DNA of 64,000 nt, from NCBI RefSeq assembly GCF_963675165.1, contig NC_087379.1, forward strand, positions 6,117,839 to 6,181,838, read 5' to 3'. The notes below the pieces were generated by a model. It saw only the letters and a program-made list of their open reading frames with translations. It ran no database searches and had not been told where the DNA came from. Made by a program: the position numbers and the translations under genes. The first letter of the stretch is position 1; every line of letters begins with the position of its first letter. Below are positions 10,702 through 27,000 of the stretch, one piece after another. Source of the DNA: Halichondria panicea (taxonomy: Eukaryota; Porifera; Demospongiae; Suberitida; Halichondriidae).

Positions 10702-13700
10702 CTAATTCCAGATCTTGAGGAATGAATCCCAAGACCCGGTAGCAATGGCAAGGCCGTCCTCAGACACTCCGAGACAGCTGACTCTGTTATCGTGGCCAGT
10801 TAAGACTCCCACTCTGTCTCCCTTGAGGGTATCCCAGACGTTGCAGTTGAAGTCGTCGTAGCCGGCCAATAGCAGGCGACCGCTCTTGGAGAATGCCACG
10901 GATGTGATGCCACACACTATCATGTCGTGAGAGTACATCATCAGCTCCTGGGAATGGGGAAATATGTTTTAAATAATGGAATAGTCAAAATTGATTAGAG
11001 TATACTGTTACGAGTACGGTGTGAACACATTTGTTATTCACTTATGAAATACTGTTGATCAATTATCTCTTATAAGCGAACAGTAAAGTTGGAAGTTGGA
11101 CATGTGTCATATGATATCGTCTAGAACAACTGAGGCCATAATCTGCATATGGCCCACACACCTTAGAGGGTGCCCACACATAGAGACCACACACTATCAA
11201 TTATAACAGTGCACACCACACACACAGAAAAGCCATGCAGCCACAAGGGTACCTACCTGGTCTGCTCTGATGTCAAACAACCTACAGGTGGCATCATCAG
11301 AGCCAGTGGCAAAGGACTGACCGTTGGGGAAGTACTGCAGAAAACAGGACATAATACAATTCAAACTTTTGGGAAAGTCAAAGCTATACATAATTTATAT
11401 ACACACCAGTAAGGGCTGCATTTATGTGTGTACACATGTTGATCATAGGAAATACCATTATATTATATACTTTTCATACCTATTTACATATTTTTGCCTA
11501 GATAGTCAGCTAATAATCATGTGACTTACGCAGACTGCATTGATGTCACCCTCATGCCCAGTGAATGTTTGTCGGCACACAGCACTTCGTACATCCCACA
11601 GCTGTACGGGAAGAATCACAATTAAAGCTTTGATAACAGGCCAACACAAACACCAGTACAGGTAGGTACACAAAACCATGACTACACATAGCAACAGGGA
11701 TGACTCAATATGTGGAAAGAATTGCTATTCTAACTGCAGCAGTAGAGCTCAAGGTTGTTAAATATGTGAAAGCAAACTGTTCCAAGACTTGTAAAACGGT
11801 GCTAACTTTAGCTACATTGTACATAACACATGTGTTACTGAAAAGCTCAGACAGTTGAGCAAAAATACCATAAATTGCTCACACCGTTTTTAAGGCTTGC
11901 ACAGATTAGCTGAAATATTGAATTTTAGGAGAAATCACGAGGTCGTGCACTAAAATTGCTTACATAACTATAGTTCATAAGGCTTACACAGATATAGAAA
12001 CTGCATGATAGCATGCACTATTAGCTGACTGAACAACACACACCTTGGCTGAAGAGTCGCAAGCTCCAGACACAAATGTGTTCTGATCCGGGCCGAGAGA
12101 GAGGCTCATAACGTCTCCTGTGTGTCCAGTGAAGGAGGTGACTTGCTGTCCAGACTCTATATCCCAGAGGGCACTGCGGGAGAGAGAAACACATTAACAC
12201 AAGACTAACACACAAGACACTTAGACAAACACACTCAAGCTTACAGGCACACACTTAGACAAACACACTCAAGCTTACAAGCAGCTACACAGCCTATATT
12301 GAAGAGAGTAAACAGACAAGCATAGAACACTAATTAAACCTGTGTTAATCATAGATACATACAAGAGAGAAATGTCTTGTACAGTATCTATGGCTCAATT
12401 AGTTACATAATTGTATACATGTAAAGCGTGAAGTTGCTACAACAAGCTTCCTACAACACTAACAACATCACTTCCTTCAAGTTTTTCATGTGAGACAACC
12501 TCACTAACACTCTCTTGCAAGCTAAACACACACTCACGACATACACCTATATATGTCATGCTCTGAACATACATGTACTACACTGAACAAGGAAGTCTGT
12601 TTAAATATCAACACATACCAGGTCATGTCACCAGAGGAGGTGAGGATTCTGGAGTCATCGAGGAACCGACAAGAAGAGAGGTAGCCAGTGTGACCTTGCA
12701 GCTCTTTGCTCACTCTGACGTTGCCCTCCCGAGTCTTCAAACTGTAAATGGAGCAGATGTTGTCCAGTCCACCACAAGCAACAAAGCTTCCAGACGGGGC
12801 ATAGGCACACGTCATCACCCAGCTGGATCTCAATGGAATGGCATGGATCTGTGTGCGTGTGTGGTTTGCTCTAATTACCAGACAGTTTCTTTGAAATTTC
12901 ACTAACAAATCAATGAAACAGAAAACCAGTAGCTATTGCGATAAGATAATGTAAGCGAGCATAACTTGTTGACTCGAGAACGTTACACTAGAGGGCAAAG
13001 ATAGCGAGCGAGTGAGTGGCCAAAACAGTAAGTGGTCGGATTATGTTTCGTGGTGTAAAACTATACACTTGCCACACCCTTAATGAATACCAGACCATCA
13101 ACAAACAACTCTGCAATTTCAAGTCTACAGTTTCCAAAATACCTTAAGAGCATAAATAACAAGGCAACAATAGAGGTTCCTGATATCCCATATATACACC
13201 AAATACGTGACAATAACAATAATTAGAAACTTGCCTTCCTACACACACGTGTGGCAGTTATCACATGTTAAGCATGTGTGATGAATACAGTTATAAATAT
13301 AATGTGATTGGGTGCGTCCACCCAGTAGCCACGTTAACACAATGTATAATTTTGTACAGCTGCTCTCACTTCGTATTGTCTAGACCTAATTACATATAAC
13401 AGCAAATTTGTGTTACACGCATCATTCAGTATAGCAACTCAAAAAACCAACTACTTGCTGTCAACAATTCTAAATATGTGGTACATCCCCCTACACTATG
13501 GTAACCATGACCTCAATGGAAGTACACATATTCATACAGCTCATATCAAAGGTAGCAGGGAGGACATGAGAGAAGTCTTAAATTCAATTAAATGATATTC
13601 AATGAAAGGATAGGTAAGTTACCTTGTTGGTTGTGTGACCATCCCAGACAATCAGTTTACCATCCTGAGAGGCACTCACTAGATTCCTGTGGATGTACAG

Positions 13701-15157
13701 AACGTGATAGAACATGACCACACGGTTTTAAGGTGTTGGCAGCGGCGACATGTATGTAGGCGTCAATATGGTAGGAGTGAAAGAGTTAACTTGATCTGAA
13801 ATAATTAACCACTTAGCACACATAAACAGAGTATCGTGTGGCAACAACTACGCAGCTCCAGAGACTAAGTCAAAACCTGTTTACTACTACAAGAGGTAAC
13901 AAACAACACAGTAAGCAGTAACATACACAATTCTGGGAAAGAGCTGGAATCAACAGAAAGTACCCTATGGTCCTACATTGCACACAGCATAGTGCAAAGG
14001 TAACACACAATGAAAGGCTTAGGTATTAGTTAGTGGCTCACATCACACAGTGCAATACAGTGCATGTGACTCACCTAGAGTCAGACGCCCAATGCATGGC
14101 ATAGATCTTGGCCAGATGACCACGTAACGTTTTCCGAGTCCTGAGACTAACTCGACCGATTGCAGGCACATCAGCTGCCACCTCTCCCAGCGTGGTGTCA
14201 GCTACAGCCATACGACCATCCTGTGGTGTGTGTGTGTGTGTGTGTATGTGTGGTTGTGTGCAGTTGTAATACCTACAATGTATATACACTTACTGAAAAT
14301 AATTACACGTGCCCCACGAACGAGTAATTCTAAGTGAAACTGCTTCACAATAAAGAATACACCAAATAATAAATTGAGTGCGTTTATTTAAGGTACGCTC
14401 TTTCTAAGTGCAATGGATCGTATCACATCTTACTCAGCACATAATTAATGAGAGAGGCTTTAAATATTTAATCTGTTGCTATGTACAAATAGATAAAGCT
14501 TCTTACAGAAACAAGGAGCACTACGATAGCTTCCTTCATGCAAACAAGTGCACTTAGTAGTCGCCTATAATTAACTACATGCAATTGGTAAAAATTACGG
14601 GCCATTCGTTGTAGTTCCAATAAAAAGCCCTATTTAGTATTGTCTATTATGTATTCTACACAATAATGGTTAGGTCATCACACAGTGGACGGCTGCAAGC
14701 TATAAGGCCAACTGACCATTGTTCTAAATTTAATGACACATTCTAAAAATAGAACAGTAGCAGGCAGCTTCTCACACGGCATTAGCAACTGTACATTTCT
14801 CTCTAATAAGTGCTGAATATCAGGAATGGTCTACACTGTGCATTCAAGGGAAAGCTTGTAGTGTTACGTGAATTATGACCAATAACGGGTAGGCGCGCGC
14901 ATAAGCTTATATACGAGAGGTTATTCAACGCTGTACACATGTATGCACGTATGTAGGTTACTGCCTTAGGGCACGCCATGGGATACGCTATACTTGCAAT
15001 AGCCATTGTTGCATAAAATTAATGGATTAATGCCTTATGAAGTTATGTCTTTAAAAAAACACCTACTACAGTGCAATGAAATACAGTACCCCAAACTCAC
15101 CCTGATCTTTCTTCTCAGGTTCTCAGCTTCTTGTCTGAGCTTCTCTAGGTCTGCCAT
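10702..15157 (-). CDS. heterotrimeric G-protein beta subunit (GNB1-4 type)
   Basis: Eight exons (15101-15157, 14075-14220, 13623-13686, 12619-12848, 12044-12173, 11530-11601, 11257-11334, 10702-10947) join exactly to 340 residues, the length of human GNB1. It starts [19 protein letters not shown], the coiled-coil helix that binds G-gamma. Seven WD40 blades follow, with conserved stretches such as [64 protein letters not shown] and the end [11 protein letters not shown]. The protein pairs with a gamma subunit, docks G-alpha at the plasma membrane and signals to effectors. The first intron is about 880 bp, the longest. A CACGTG-ATTGG composite lies about 310 bp upstream of the ATG (15467-15477). 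Several acceptors of this gene are CA tracts. Confidence 0.97.
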
Positions 15158-15466
15158 AGTTTACTATATCGAAGTGAGTTTTATGAAAGTTGTGTGAAAA
15201 GATTGACACCCGTGAGGGTTTGCACGGCGATACGCTTTAAAGAGGCTCTTTAGTAAGCACAGCAATCCAGTAGAGATATATGATGTCTTGAGTCTTGCGA
15301 AGCTTGCGTTGTCCTCTAGGGCCTTGATTCACTAAGCTGTCAAATAGGCGTATCTTCTCAACAACTAAAGTGTGCCCTGATCATGCCACACATTCCTTAT
15401 TTGGAAGTTTTTGAGCGGGTAATCCACAAAAATTTATGGGTTAGGTGTGGTCTTAAAATTATTACT

Positions 15467-15477
15467 CACGTGATTGG
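15467..15477. promoter_or_regulatory. CACGTG plus ATTGG composite upstream of the G-beta gene
   Basis: CACGTG is followed directly by ATTGG (inverted CCAAT box) about 310 bp upstream of the G-beta ATG, within the gap to the next gene's stop. The promoter role is inference from position. Confidence 0.3.
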
Positions 15478-15736
15478 TCACGCCCATTTTGTGTATCAAA
15501 CGGGTTATGATCCCACTTGCAATAATTCAGCAAACAATCATTAACATTTGACTTTTTAAAGTGATGATTAAACCCAAAGTGTATAAACAGTAAAATGCAT
15601 GAGGTAAGGGTATATGAATGTGAGTATGGTTGTATGCAACAGTTCTGTAGATAGTTTATAAAGAGCGATATTATTTTGCCTAAAATAAGCTAGATATTGT
15701 TTCCAGTGAGGGAGGGGGGGTAGTAGTGCCTGTTGT

Positions 15737-17999
15737 TTAAGACTCTGCTTTGACCTCCTCTTGAGCTTCCCCATTCTCTCCGTCCAGTTTGGCCCGTTTA
15801 GCCTCCCTAGCTAGAAATTCCTCTCCCTCCTGTATGAGAATAAATACCAGGGTTGATAGTGTGCACAGACAAGCTGATTATCAGGGAGACAGGAAAACCA
15901 TGGGATAACAAGCTATTGTATATTGAGTACAGGTGTACATATGTATACATTTGTACAAGAGTGGGATGTTAGTGGTTGGTATTGAATGGTATGTAATTTG
16001 TTTAAATGAAGGAAAACAGAAGGAAAACAGATTGAATGCAGAACCACATAAGGAGTTGTAAATAGATGGTGCTGAGTAAGTTCTGAATAACAGAACATTC
16101 CATTTAAATTTTACCCTCTTGTGCTAAAAGGCTGTGAAATAGCCAAAAATGTCACCTTAGCAGTTTGTTCCATAGTGTTGGCCCTCTTGACTGCTGGCTT
16201 CTCCTCATCACTCAGGGAGATCTTCCTGGTCTCAGAGCGTGTCTTACCACGCTCCTCATCTCCTAGGATATGAGTACTCGCCTGGGGTAGGAGGGGAGTG
16301 TAACAATTATGACAGTCTGTCAGTTTAGTGGCTGAATGAATTGCCTGTACAATTATAATAATTTGGTACAAGAGCTAGCTCAAAACTTTCAGCTATTAGT
16401 TGAGCAGCACAGGTGCATATTTAAGAATAAATTAATTAGTGTCCTAGTAGCACTGAAGATTGACCTTATGATCTCAGAATGTTCACTCCCACACTACAGC
16501 CAGATCAAAGGCTCCCCAGTGAAAACTGGCTAGACAGAGCACAGCTGGTACACATTAATATTGTACATGCTGTGTACCTCAGCAGTCTGGGCAATAGTAG
16601 TGGCTCTCTTGACTTTAGGAGGAGTCTGCTCCTCTTTAGTTGCAGCAGTTTGAGCCCTGGTTTTCTCCCGCTTCTCTCCATCAAGGAGTTGCTCTCCCTC
16701 CTGTGTGTGAAGCATGTGTGTGTGAAGCATGTGTGTGTGTGTACATTGAAAGTAGATATACAAACTGCTAGATTATATCAAGATAGTTAATATTCAGTAT
16801 GCTCCCACTCAAAACAGGGGTGAGTTGGCATGCTATTCCAATGAGCCTACACACAACCCCCAGTCAATCACTAATACACAAGGCGTGACAAAGACATACA
16901 ATCACTGAATGCCAGAATCATTTGTATAAAATTGCTAAAAAGCTACAAAAGTGGTGCCAATCCTACACTGGCTTTAACAATACTGTGGGCCCTAATTTCC
17001 TAAAGGTTACAATAGAATATCCCATCAATTTGCATGCATCTATAATGTCACTAATATATTCCCACTGAAAACTCTCACCACAAAGGAAACAATAATGACA
17101 GACTGACCAGAAGCAGTACAATAGTGGTCAACAAAAAATTATATGCTTCCCACAGCTAGGGGCACAGGTTATTTTACATCCTAAACATGGCCAAAATCAA
17201 GTGATATCAGAAGGTGTATCCAGTCAGACCTATTATGTACGTTACACACATTTCAACCCTTAAGCTAAAATGCTCATTTTTGGACACACTGTACAAACTA
17301 TCCCAATTAAGGCCATTCACATAATTATTATAATGACATGCATTCCTAATTGGTTCACACCGTACACCACAACTCACCTGTGCAGTGACGACCATGGTGT
17401 TGTCCCTGGGTATGCGGGGCTTGCTCTCGTCTCCATTGGCAGAGGTCTCCTCGTTGGAGGCAGCTGTCTGTTGACGTGTCTTCTCGTAGGAGCCATCACC
17501 AAGCAGCTCCTTGCCCTCCTACACAGTAAACAGTAAACACATGGGATAGGGTAGATTGTACACAAACAAGCAACTATATAGGATTAAAAGCTTAAGGGAG
17601 AAATACACAAGTAACTGAAACAGAAGTTGCCACAATATGGAGGGGGAGAGACAGGTGGTTAGGACTTATACACTGAGGTCAATCATTTGAACAATGGTGA
17701 ACAATTACAGTGAATTGCTAGTTCTAACACATGTCAAGTCCTATTGTTTGTGCAAGTCTTGTTTGGAACACAATGCCATATTGTATCTACATTGTGAGCA
17801 AGGAGAACAGATGTGCTATAGCCATACCTTGGCAGTGACAGCCATTGTCCCCTCTCGAGGTATGCGTGGCTTGTCTTCATTGCTCGGTGTTGTAATTTCC
17901 TCGAGCTTCTCTTTCTGAGCTCGTGTCTTGGCGTCATCATCTGTCACTTTCATGCCTTGACTCTCGAGGAAAGCTTCACCCTCCTGTGTGTGTGTGTGT

Positions 18000-18076
<77 letters not shown>

Positions 18077-19077
18077 AGTGTACATGTATGTGTGGGATTT
18101 CTACACAAGCACTGTGGTCATTACTGTATGCCTAATTACTGCAGTGATTTTCAACACATGTAGGACTTGCTATAGTAGACACTGGACACCACCAGAGACC
18201 ACCAGTGTTTTTCACTTAACATTCTTCACTAATTATGCTGATTGATTGAATGCATACACAAGTCTAATAAAGCTAAAACAGATATCTATCAGTAACTATC
18301 ATATAGCTGACTAACTACGGAGTTATGCCAACAAAATTAACTTGAAAAGAATTTTAATGCTTGAGCAAATCAAATCTCAATACCTGTCAATCAAAACATC
18401 TGACATGTTATTATTGGCAGACAATAAACTGCTTCTTTTGGCTAAGCACTAACTTATGTAAATCAATAATAATTATCAGGAAATTGAGACAAACCACAAG
18501 TTGTCCTCTGTAATGCATGGTACATACCAGGAATGGCCAATCACCACATACATCAGTGTATTCCAAATAAGGACATAGCACATTCAATATCAGATTCCAG
18601 TTTCAATTCAAAAACCACACATTCTGTACAAGTACAAGCTCATTCCCATACCAGACATAAGAAAGAAAGAAACTAAAAGATGGCTTTCCTTTATATACAA
18701 CCCATCACCCATCACCTCTCATATAATTCACATTTCCATGTCTAATCAAATGCACTCAACTGTACTCAGAATGAGAAGAAAAGACGATGTGTAGCTAGCT
18801 AGCTAGCGAGCGAATATGAATACCAAGCAGTACCACGGCACCCTAACAGCAAAAGGGACCTACTATTATAACTATATGCACCAAGCAGATATTCTTAATA
18901 GTAATCATATAGAGCACATTCATATTAGCATAACAATTATGAGCTAAGTAAACAATCAGACACTGAGGTCAATGTATACACTTGCTTGTTGAGCTACTCT
19001 TGTGAATATCATCAGCCCACCTGAGCGGTGACTTGCATGGTTCCTTCACGCTTGAGACTTGTTGGTTCGCAAGACAT
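15737..19077 (-). CDS. unrecognised hydrophilic protein made of one-exon modules
   Basis: Six exons (19021-19077, 17828-17983, 17378-17518, 16578-16700, 16156-16281, 15737-15829) join in phase 0 at every border to 231 residues. After a 19-residue start (MSCEPTSLKREGTMQVTAQ), each exon begins EG(E/K) or similar, contains KTR.(Q/E)T or a close variant, an acidic stretch, and ends (K/P)R..(T)(M/I)..TA(K/Q/E) at the splice site. Module lengths are 52, 47, 41, 42 and 30 residues; the last ends at the stop. It is rich in Lys, Glu, Arg and Thr with no Cys, signal peptide or membrane segment, so it is probably intrinsically disordered. I do not recognise the family. The T-(M/I) site repeated after basic residues could be phosphorylated. 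It is divergent from thymosin beta (ATGs 414 bp apart). Exon structure is well supported; function is unknown. Confidence 0.8.
17984..18076. repeat. (TG)n microsatellite
   Basis: About 45 TG units with two interruptions abut the 3' splice acceptor of exon 2 of the minus-strand module gene, where they read as (CA)n directly before the AG. Confidence 0.95.
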
Positions 19078-19415
19078 CTTAGGGCAGTCGCTGATACACA
19101 GACAAGGAGAGGTACGTAGAGATTTGCAGAGAGAGAATCTAGCTTTGCAAATGGCGCCTTTGCAGATCTTGCACCGAGATTGGGAATGTGATATTGGGAA
19201 TGAACTCTTGGATTTGAGATTGAGAACGGAAGTGAGAAAACATAGAGCTTGTTATAAATGTTGCTTGCAAAAAGCAGCTTGTCAGTTGATTTGTGGATTT
19301 TCTTGAGCCCTTGACTGTGAGTTTGCGTTGTGCTGTGTTCTCTGCATTCTGTTCGTTTTTTACGTCTGTGTTGAAGTTACTATTATATAGGATCTATTAT
19401 GGCCTCTGTGTCTAA

Positions 19416-19880
<465 letters not shown>

Positions 19881-20129
19881 AAACTGAACTGTTAGTGTAC
19901 GTTAGACCATGGTTTGTGTACTCACATTTTGAAAACTTAGTGGAAATCTTATCATTACCTGGTAGTGAGCTTCATTATTCACAATTATAAATTTTTTGAT
20001 CCAAAACGTGATGGTTGAATTTGTTAGCGTGCATGGTACCAGTACAACATTAATTGGACTAGAAGTGTAACAATTTTGTGCGCATGCTCAGTAAACTATA
20101 AGTGGGTAGGGCTACTTCTATCAAACCAT
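19881..20129. other. thymosin 3' flank
   Basis: AT-rich 3' UTR and flank. The only motif I noted is TGCGCATGC near 20080, resembling an NRF1 half-palindrome. Confidence 0.3.
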
Positions 20130-20138
20130 AAGTGGTGT

Positions 20139-20901
20139 TAGACTCGCAAGCCACTCCCTTTTCTCTGATTGGACGGGGGCGGGAGAAAAGGGACTGGTGA
20201 CTCTGGGCTACAGCTTGTGTAAATCAGGAATGCTATTAACTATTAATGTCACGTGCAAATTATCCAATTTATTCTGATGCGTCAAAAGCTAAAGACACAC
20301 AGAAGACAAGTATACAGATCTATCTAGCCAGCCTTTTGATTTTATAGATCCTTGTACCAGTGTCTGTTGTGCCACAACTTGTGGATTAGCATGGAACAGC
20401 TGATGAACGTAGAAATCTTGGCAGTCCTTCTTTGAACCGAGGAGTGGCAGCGATTTAAGACAGCTTGTACAAGTCTGACTACTCTCAATTCAACTGCTGC
20501 CCTCTGCCATTATCTGTCTTGTATTGTACAGGTTATTAAAAGCTTTAGGCAACCAATGACTTTCGGCTGCCAGTTCTCATCACGTAAAACTAAAACAAGC
20601 TAATCTCTGCTGGTGTCTTAGATGACTATATCCTAGCTGAATGCTTGATGATGTTATTACTCCATCATCTTCTCTTTTCTAGCACTAGCATCCATTCTTA
20701 AACTGTAGCTAAGAAGCCCGCGATCACTTTTGCAGGCTACGCAATTCTACTTAACCTCACGCAATTTTTGGATCACGTGGAAAAATCAATGAATAATCTC
20801 TACCCAAATTCTGGTAGAGACACAAAATGTGTCCCAGAGTCACCAGTCCCTTTTCTCCCGCCCCCGTCCAATCAGAGAAAAGGGAGTGGCTTGCGAGTCT
20901 A
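20139..20901. mobile_element. 763-bp non-autonomous element with ~69-bp TIRs and 9-bp target duplication (Mutator-like)
   Basis: The left end (20139-20207) begins TAGACTCGCAAGCCACTCCC and is an almost perfect complement of the right end (20833-20901). Directly outside both ends is the same 9-mer, AAGTGGTGT (20130-20138 and 20902-20910). Long TIRs with a 9-bp duplication are the hallmarks of Mutator-like elements. The interior of about 620 bp has no protein-like frame, so it is non-autonomous and needs a transposase from elsewhere. A partial, diverged copy of the terminal repeat lies at about 53768-53814. Confidence 0.88.
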
Positions 20902-20910
20902 AAGTGGTGT

Positions 20911-21216
20911 GGCTGGCTGATCATGCTGACTTGACACTTAGAAGGTCATTGCTTAGGTGGGCGTGGTAAGCTATCTGTTTTGATCTGAGCATCTTGGCCG
21001 GCTGTACTCGACTCACTGTACTACTGTAGAGCTAGACCTGACAAGCAAGCTAGCAGCAGACACTGGAAAGTTGCTGCAACTAACCTGTACTGTTCATGTG
21101 GTCCCATCTCCACTTTGAGCTGAACTGCATGCAATAAAGGTAACCTATCCTTCAATCATGCAGTGCAGTACGAATGCAATATTAAATGCAGGCTAGTGTT
21201 GGATACGCAGTATTAA
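20911..21216. other. 5' flank of the channel-like gene
   Basis: Presumed promoter and 5' UTR; no feature recognised. Confidence 0.3.
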
Positions 21217-23817
<2,601 letters not shown>

Positions 23818-24062
23818 ACATGCAATTATACAGAGACCACGCCTTTCTTGTTTGTCCTTTAATTAAAGCACTATATATATATGTCAACACTGTATTGAAT
23901 ACTTTACATGTCATACATGTATCAATGTTTATGCACAGCATAATTAACATAATTATTACAAGAAACAGGTGCTCAACAGAATAAAATTTGTGAACGTTTT
24001 TAATTGATCAAGAATTATTGTGACTTAAAAAATAAATATGAGAGTATAAAAATAAAAACATG
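23818..24062. other. convergent 3' flanks of the channel-like gene and RhoGEF
   Basis: AT-rich sequence shared by the 3' ends of two convergent genes; no other feature seen. Confidence 0.4.
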
Positions 24063-27000
24063 TTACTGTAACAACGTGCTCCGATAGCTGAGTCTAGACG
24101 GCTGGTACAATTGTTCATTTTTCCACGAGAATCCAAATTGATTCCATTCGATAGGATAACGCTTGTTCTTGTGTGGCATCGTTGCAGACCTCCCTTCACT
24201 ACAGGAGCTGACTGTAATCGCATCCTGAATATCATAAATACTGTCTTTTCTTTTCCGCTCACTGCCTGTCTCCATTGCTGTGCTCATGTTATTGTTATTG
24301 GAATTGAAATTCAATGGTATGTCGATACCACGTTCTGAGCCTCCAACCACTTCGATTCTGATCCGCGTGTCAGGTGATTCAACACCCAACGCTTTAGGAG
24401 GCAACCTTCTGTTACGAGGGGGTGTAAGTGCAGCCAGTTTAGTTAGCATATCCCTATCACGGGTCGGACTTGCTTGACTGCTTTTCCTTTCGATTTCAGA
24501 CGCATCAAAACTTGCAGGTTTTCCTATTTTAGCAATGGAGAGTTTCTCTTTGGTGTCAATAATGGAAGAGCTTCTTGCAAGATTACTTTGCCTTTGAACT
24601 TGGAGTTTAGCTCTTGTCCTGGGAGGAGAGGCCCTGGCTCTCACTGCACCCACACGATGAAAGTTTGAGAATTCGTTTATAGGGGAAGCCATCGATTGAT
24701 GAGCAACAGGGACTCTAGGAAGAGGTTTTGGAGGATTAGAGGTCTTTCGAATGGCAATTGTCGGTTCAATTGGCTTAGATTGTGACTCCGGAACTTTGAG
24801 CACCCTTTTAGAAGCACTTTTAGGAGATTTGTCTTGTGAGGGTGACTCAAACTTCTTCTTAACTTCCATCACCGATACATTACGGAGATCTTTTAGTTGA
24901 CTAGGTTTCTTCTTTTGTAGACTACACGTTCCTCGTGTCTCTGCTACTGAGTTCTTCCGAATTGAGGGTGGTTTGAGTTTCCTGCCACCTACAAATTTAC
25001 TCCGAGGTGCTACCACAGGACTAGCTTTTTTGCCGGGGGCCTTTGTTTGTGGAGGAGTCTTCTCAACTGCTTCGAGTCGCTGAAGGGGCTTCTTTGTAAC
25101 AGGAGGTGGAGGTAGCCTGGAGGATGGTGCCGTTGAATGAGACTCGTTGACTTGTGTTGGTGCTGTTGGTTGTATAGAGTTATTGGAATCGAAATTTTTG
25201 TCTTGTGTGTTAGAATTGGGGAAAACTTGAGGATACTCGTTCGGTGAACATGGGTGTGTGCATTCACTGGTACTGGTACCAGACAAAACTGGTCTACTAA
25301 GTTCATCATCGATGATGGGTGAAGTTAGTTCATCATCAGTTTTTTCTTCGGAGTTTGGCGATGTAACATCGAAATTGAGTAGTGAGGTATCGGATATGGA
25401 CCTGAAGTGAACCTTCATCTTAGGACGTTGGTCAGGCATAGAGGAACGCCCATAGGGGGAGGGGGAACTACTGCTTTGAGATTTGGGCAATCCTTGCTTT
25501 ATTGCAATACCAGAGTCGTCAGACTTCACACGGTTGATTGGTTTGCTTAATGTGTTTGCTCTGCGTAGGATAGACTTCTGTTCATCTAATCGAGCATCCT
25601 CCTGAATGGGTTTCAGATTGACCACATCTTCATCGTGTAAATCGAGGACATCAGCGGAAATGGTGCCCCCACTCTCTGTCCCGCTGTCTTGGGAGAGGGG
25701 GGAGGTCGGTATCTGCTGGGGAGAGGGTGAGAGATACTCTTCAGAACCTTGCTTAAATGGAACGGAATTCAAGAGCTGTAATTGCGACTGACACGCTCGT
25801 AGCTTTACTGGAGTCTCGGGTTGCTCGACTAATAGATCAAGACTGCCTGTTCGTAGTGGAGATGTGCCAGAGCCGATACGAACAAGTTCTAGGCCGCAAT
25901 TTCGAGCCATTAATCTTCGAGTTTTTTCTTCAGATTTTGTTCGTGCTAAGGTATTTTTCAACATGGGTATGAAGGTCGGACTAGACTGACGTTTGAGCGA
26001 GAGGCTGTCGATGGACCCTGTGAAACTCCGCCTACTGAGATCCTTCAGACTGGGACTAATTGACCACAGGCTAGCACTGAGTGCATCCATTCCTTCGATT
26101 CCAATCCCGTTGAGAATTCTCTCCCCTTGTAGGCTTTGGAGTAGCTTCCAGTGTTGGGTGCGTCTCTCCACTGCCTCTGAGTAGAAGCACTGTGTGTGTG
26201 AGGGGAGGGTTAGCGCTGAAGAACATACACAGATAATTATTATACCATGCGCAGTACGAGTATGAACTGAAGCAATGCGCAAGTGAGAATTGTTTAATAG
26301 CTACGTAGGCTATGAGCTGCTCGTACGTATGAAAAAGATACATTCTGTACATGTAGCTCTCATGGAAACAGACAAGTATATAATTTTTTATGCAAGTGTC
26401 AATTCATTTGTAACTACTAGAACGTATTATATTACCTGTGCTCTGTTGATGTGGTCCATCCATTCAGTGGCCACTGCTGGAGAGTTGGCCTTGAGAATGA
26501 ACCAGGTGGAGGCTACTTGGAACTCATTGAGCACCACAGCACAGAAGGAACCTAACAGGAAAAACAACAAATGTTTAGGGCTGTCTCATTTTGGAAACCA
26601 AGGCTATATTTATAGCCCATGCTTTTTCTTAAGAGAATCGAGTATTTCGATTTCACTAATTTAAACACATCATTAGATGGGTATTTCAAAGGGCTACAAC
26701 AAACGCATCTTTTTCTGGTGAAGATGAAAGTTAGCTATCAAAACAGGCCCATTTTGGAAAAATCCCCAAAACTAGCCCATAATGCTATTTCTTTGAGGAT
26801 CAAACTTTTCAATCAAAAAGCAATCACTGATCTAAACGGGGCTACTAAATGCATCGAAAAGGCATAATTCTAAGTTATATGAATATATAGATGCATGGAC
26901 TCACCTGGCTCCAAGGGATGTAACACAAGACGGTCAATCTTGTAGGGCTGTGGTGGAGAAGAAATCAGTGAACAACGTACACATGTAGCTACGTAGCTAC

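Noticed and set aside
14223-14300. Separate small gene reading from 14289 into the G-beta exon
   Set aside because: The upstream part is a CA tract and intron; splicing into 14220 gives the exact G-beta sequence.
17957-18245. Cys-Val repeat frames on plus and His-Thr repeat frames on minus
   Set aside because: Translations of a TG/CA microsatellite; the same holds for the frames at 22046-22387 and 34156-34512.
24063-26282. 739-residue frame taken as a stand-alone gene
   Set aside because: The part before 26189 is intronic. The rest is the last exon of the RhoGEF and continues the PH domain end in frame.
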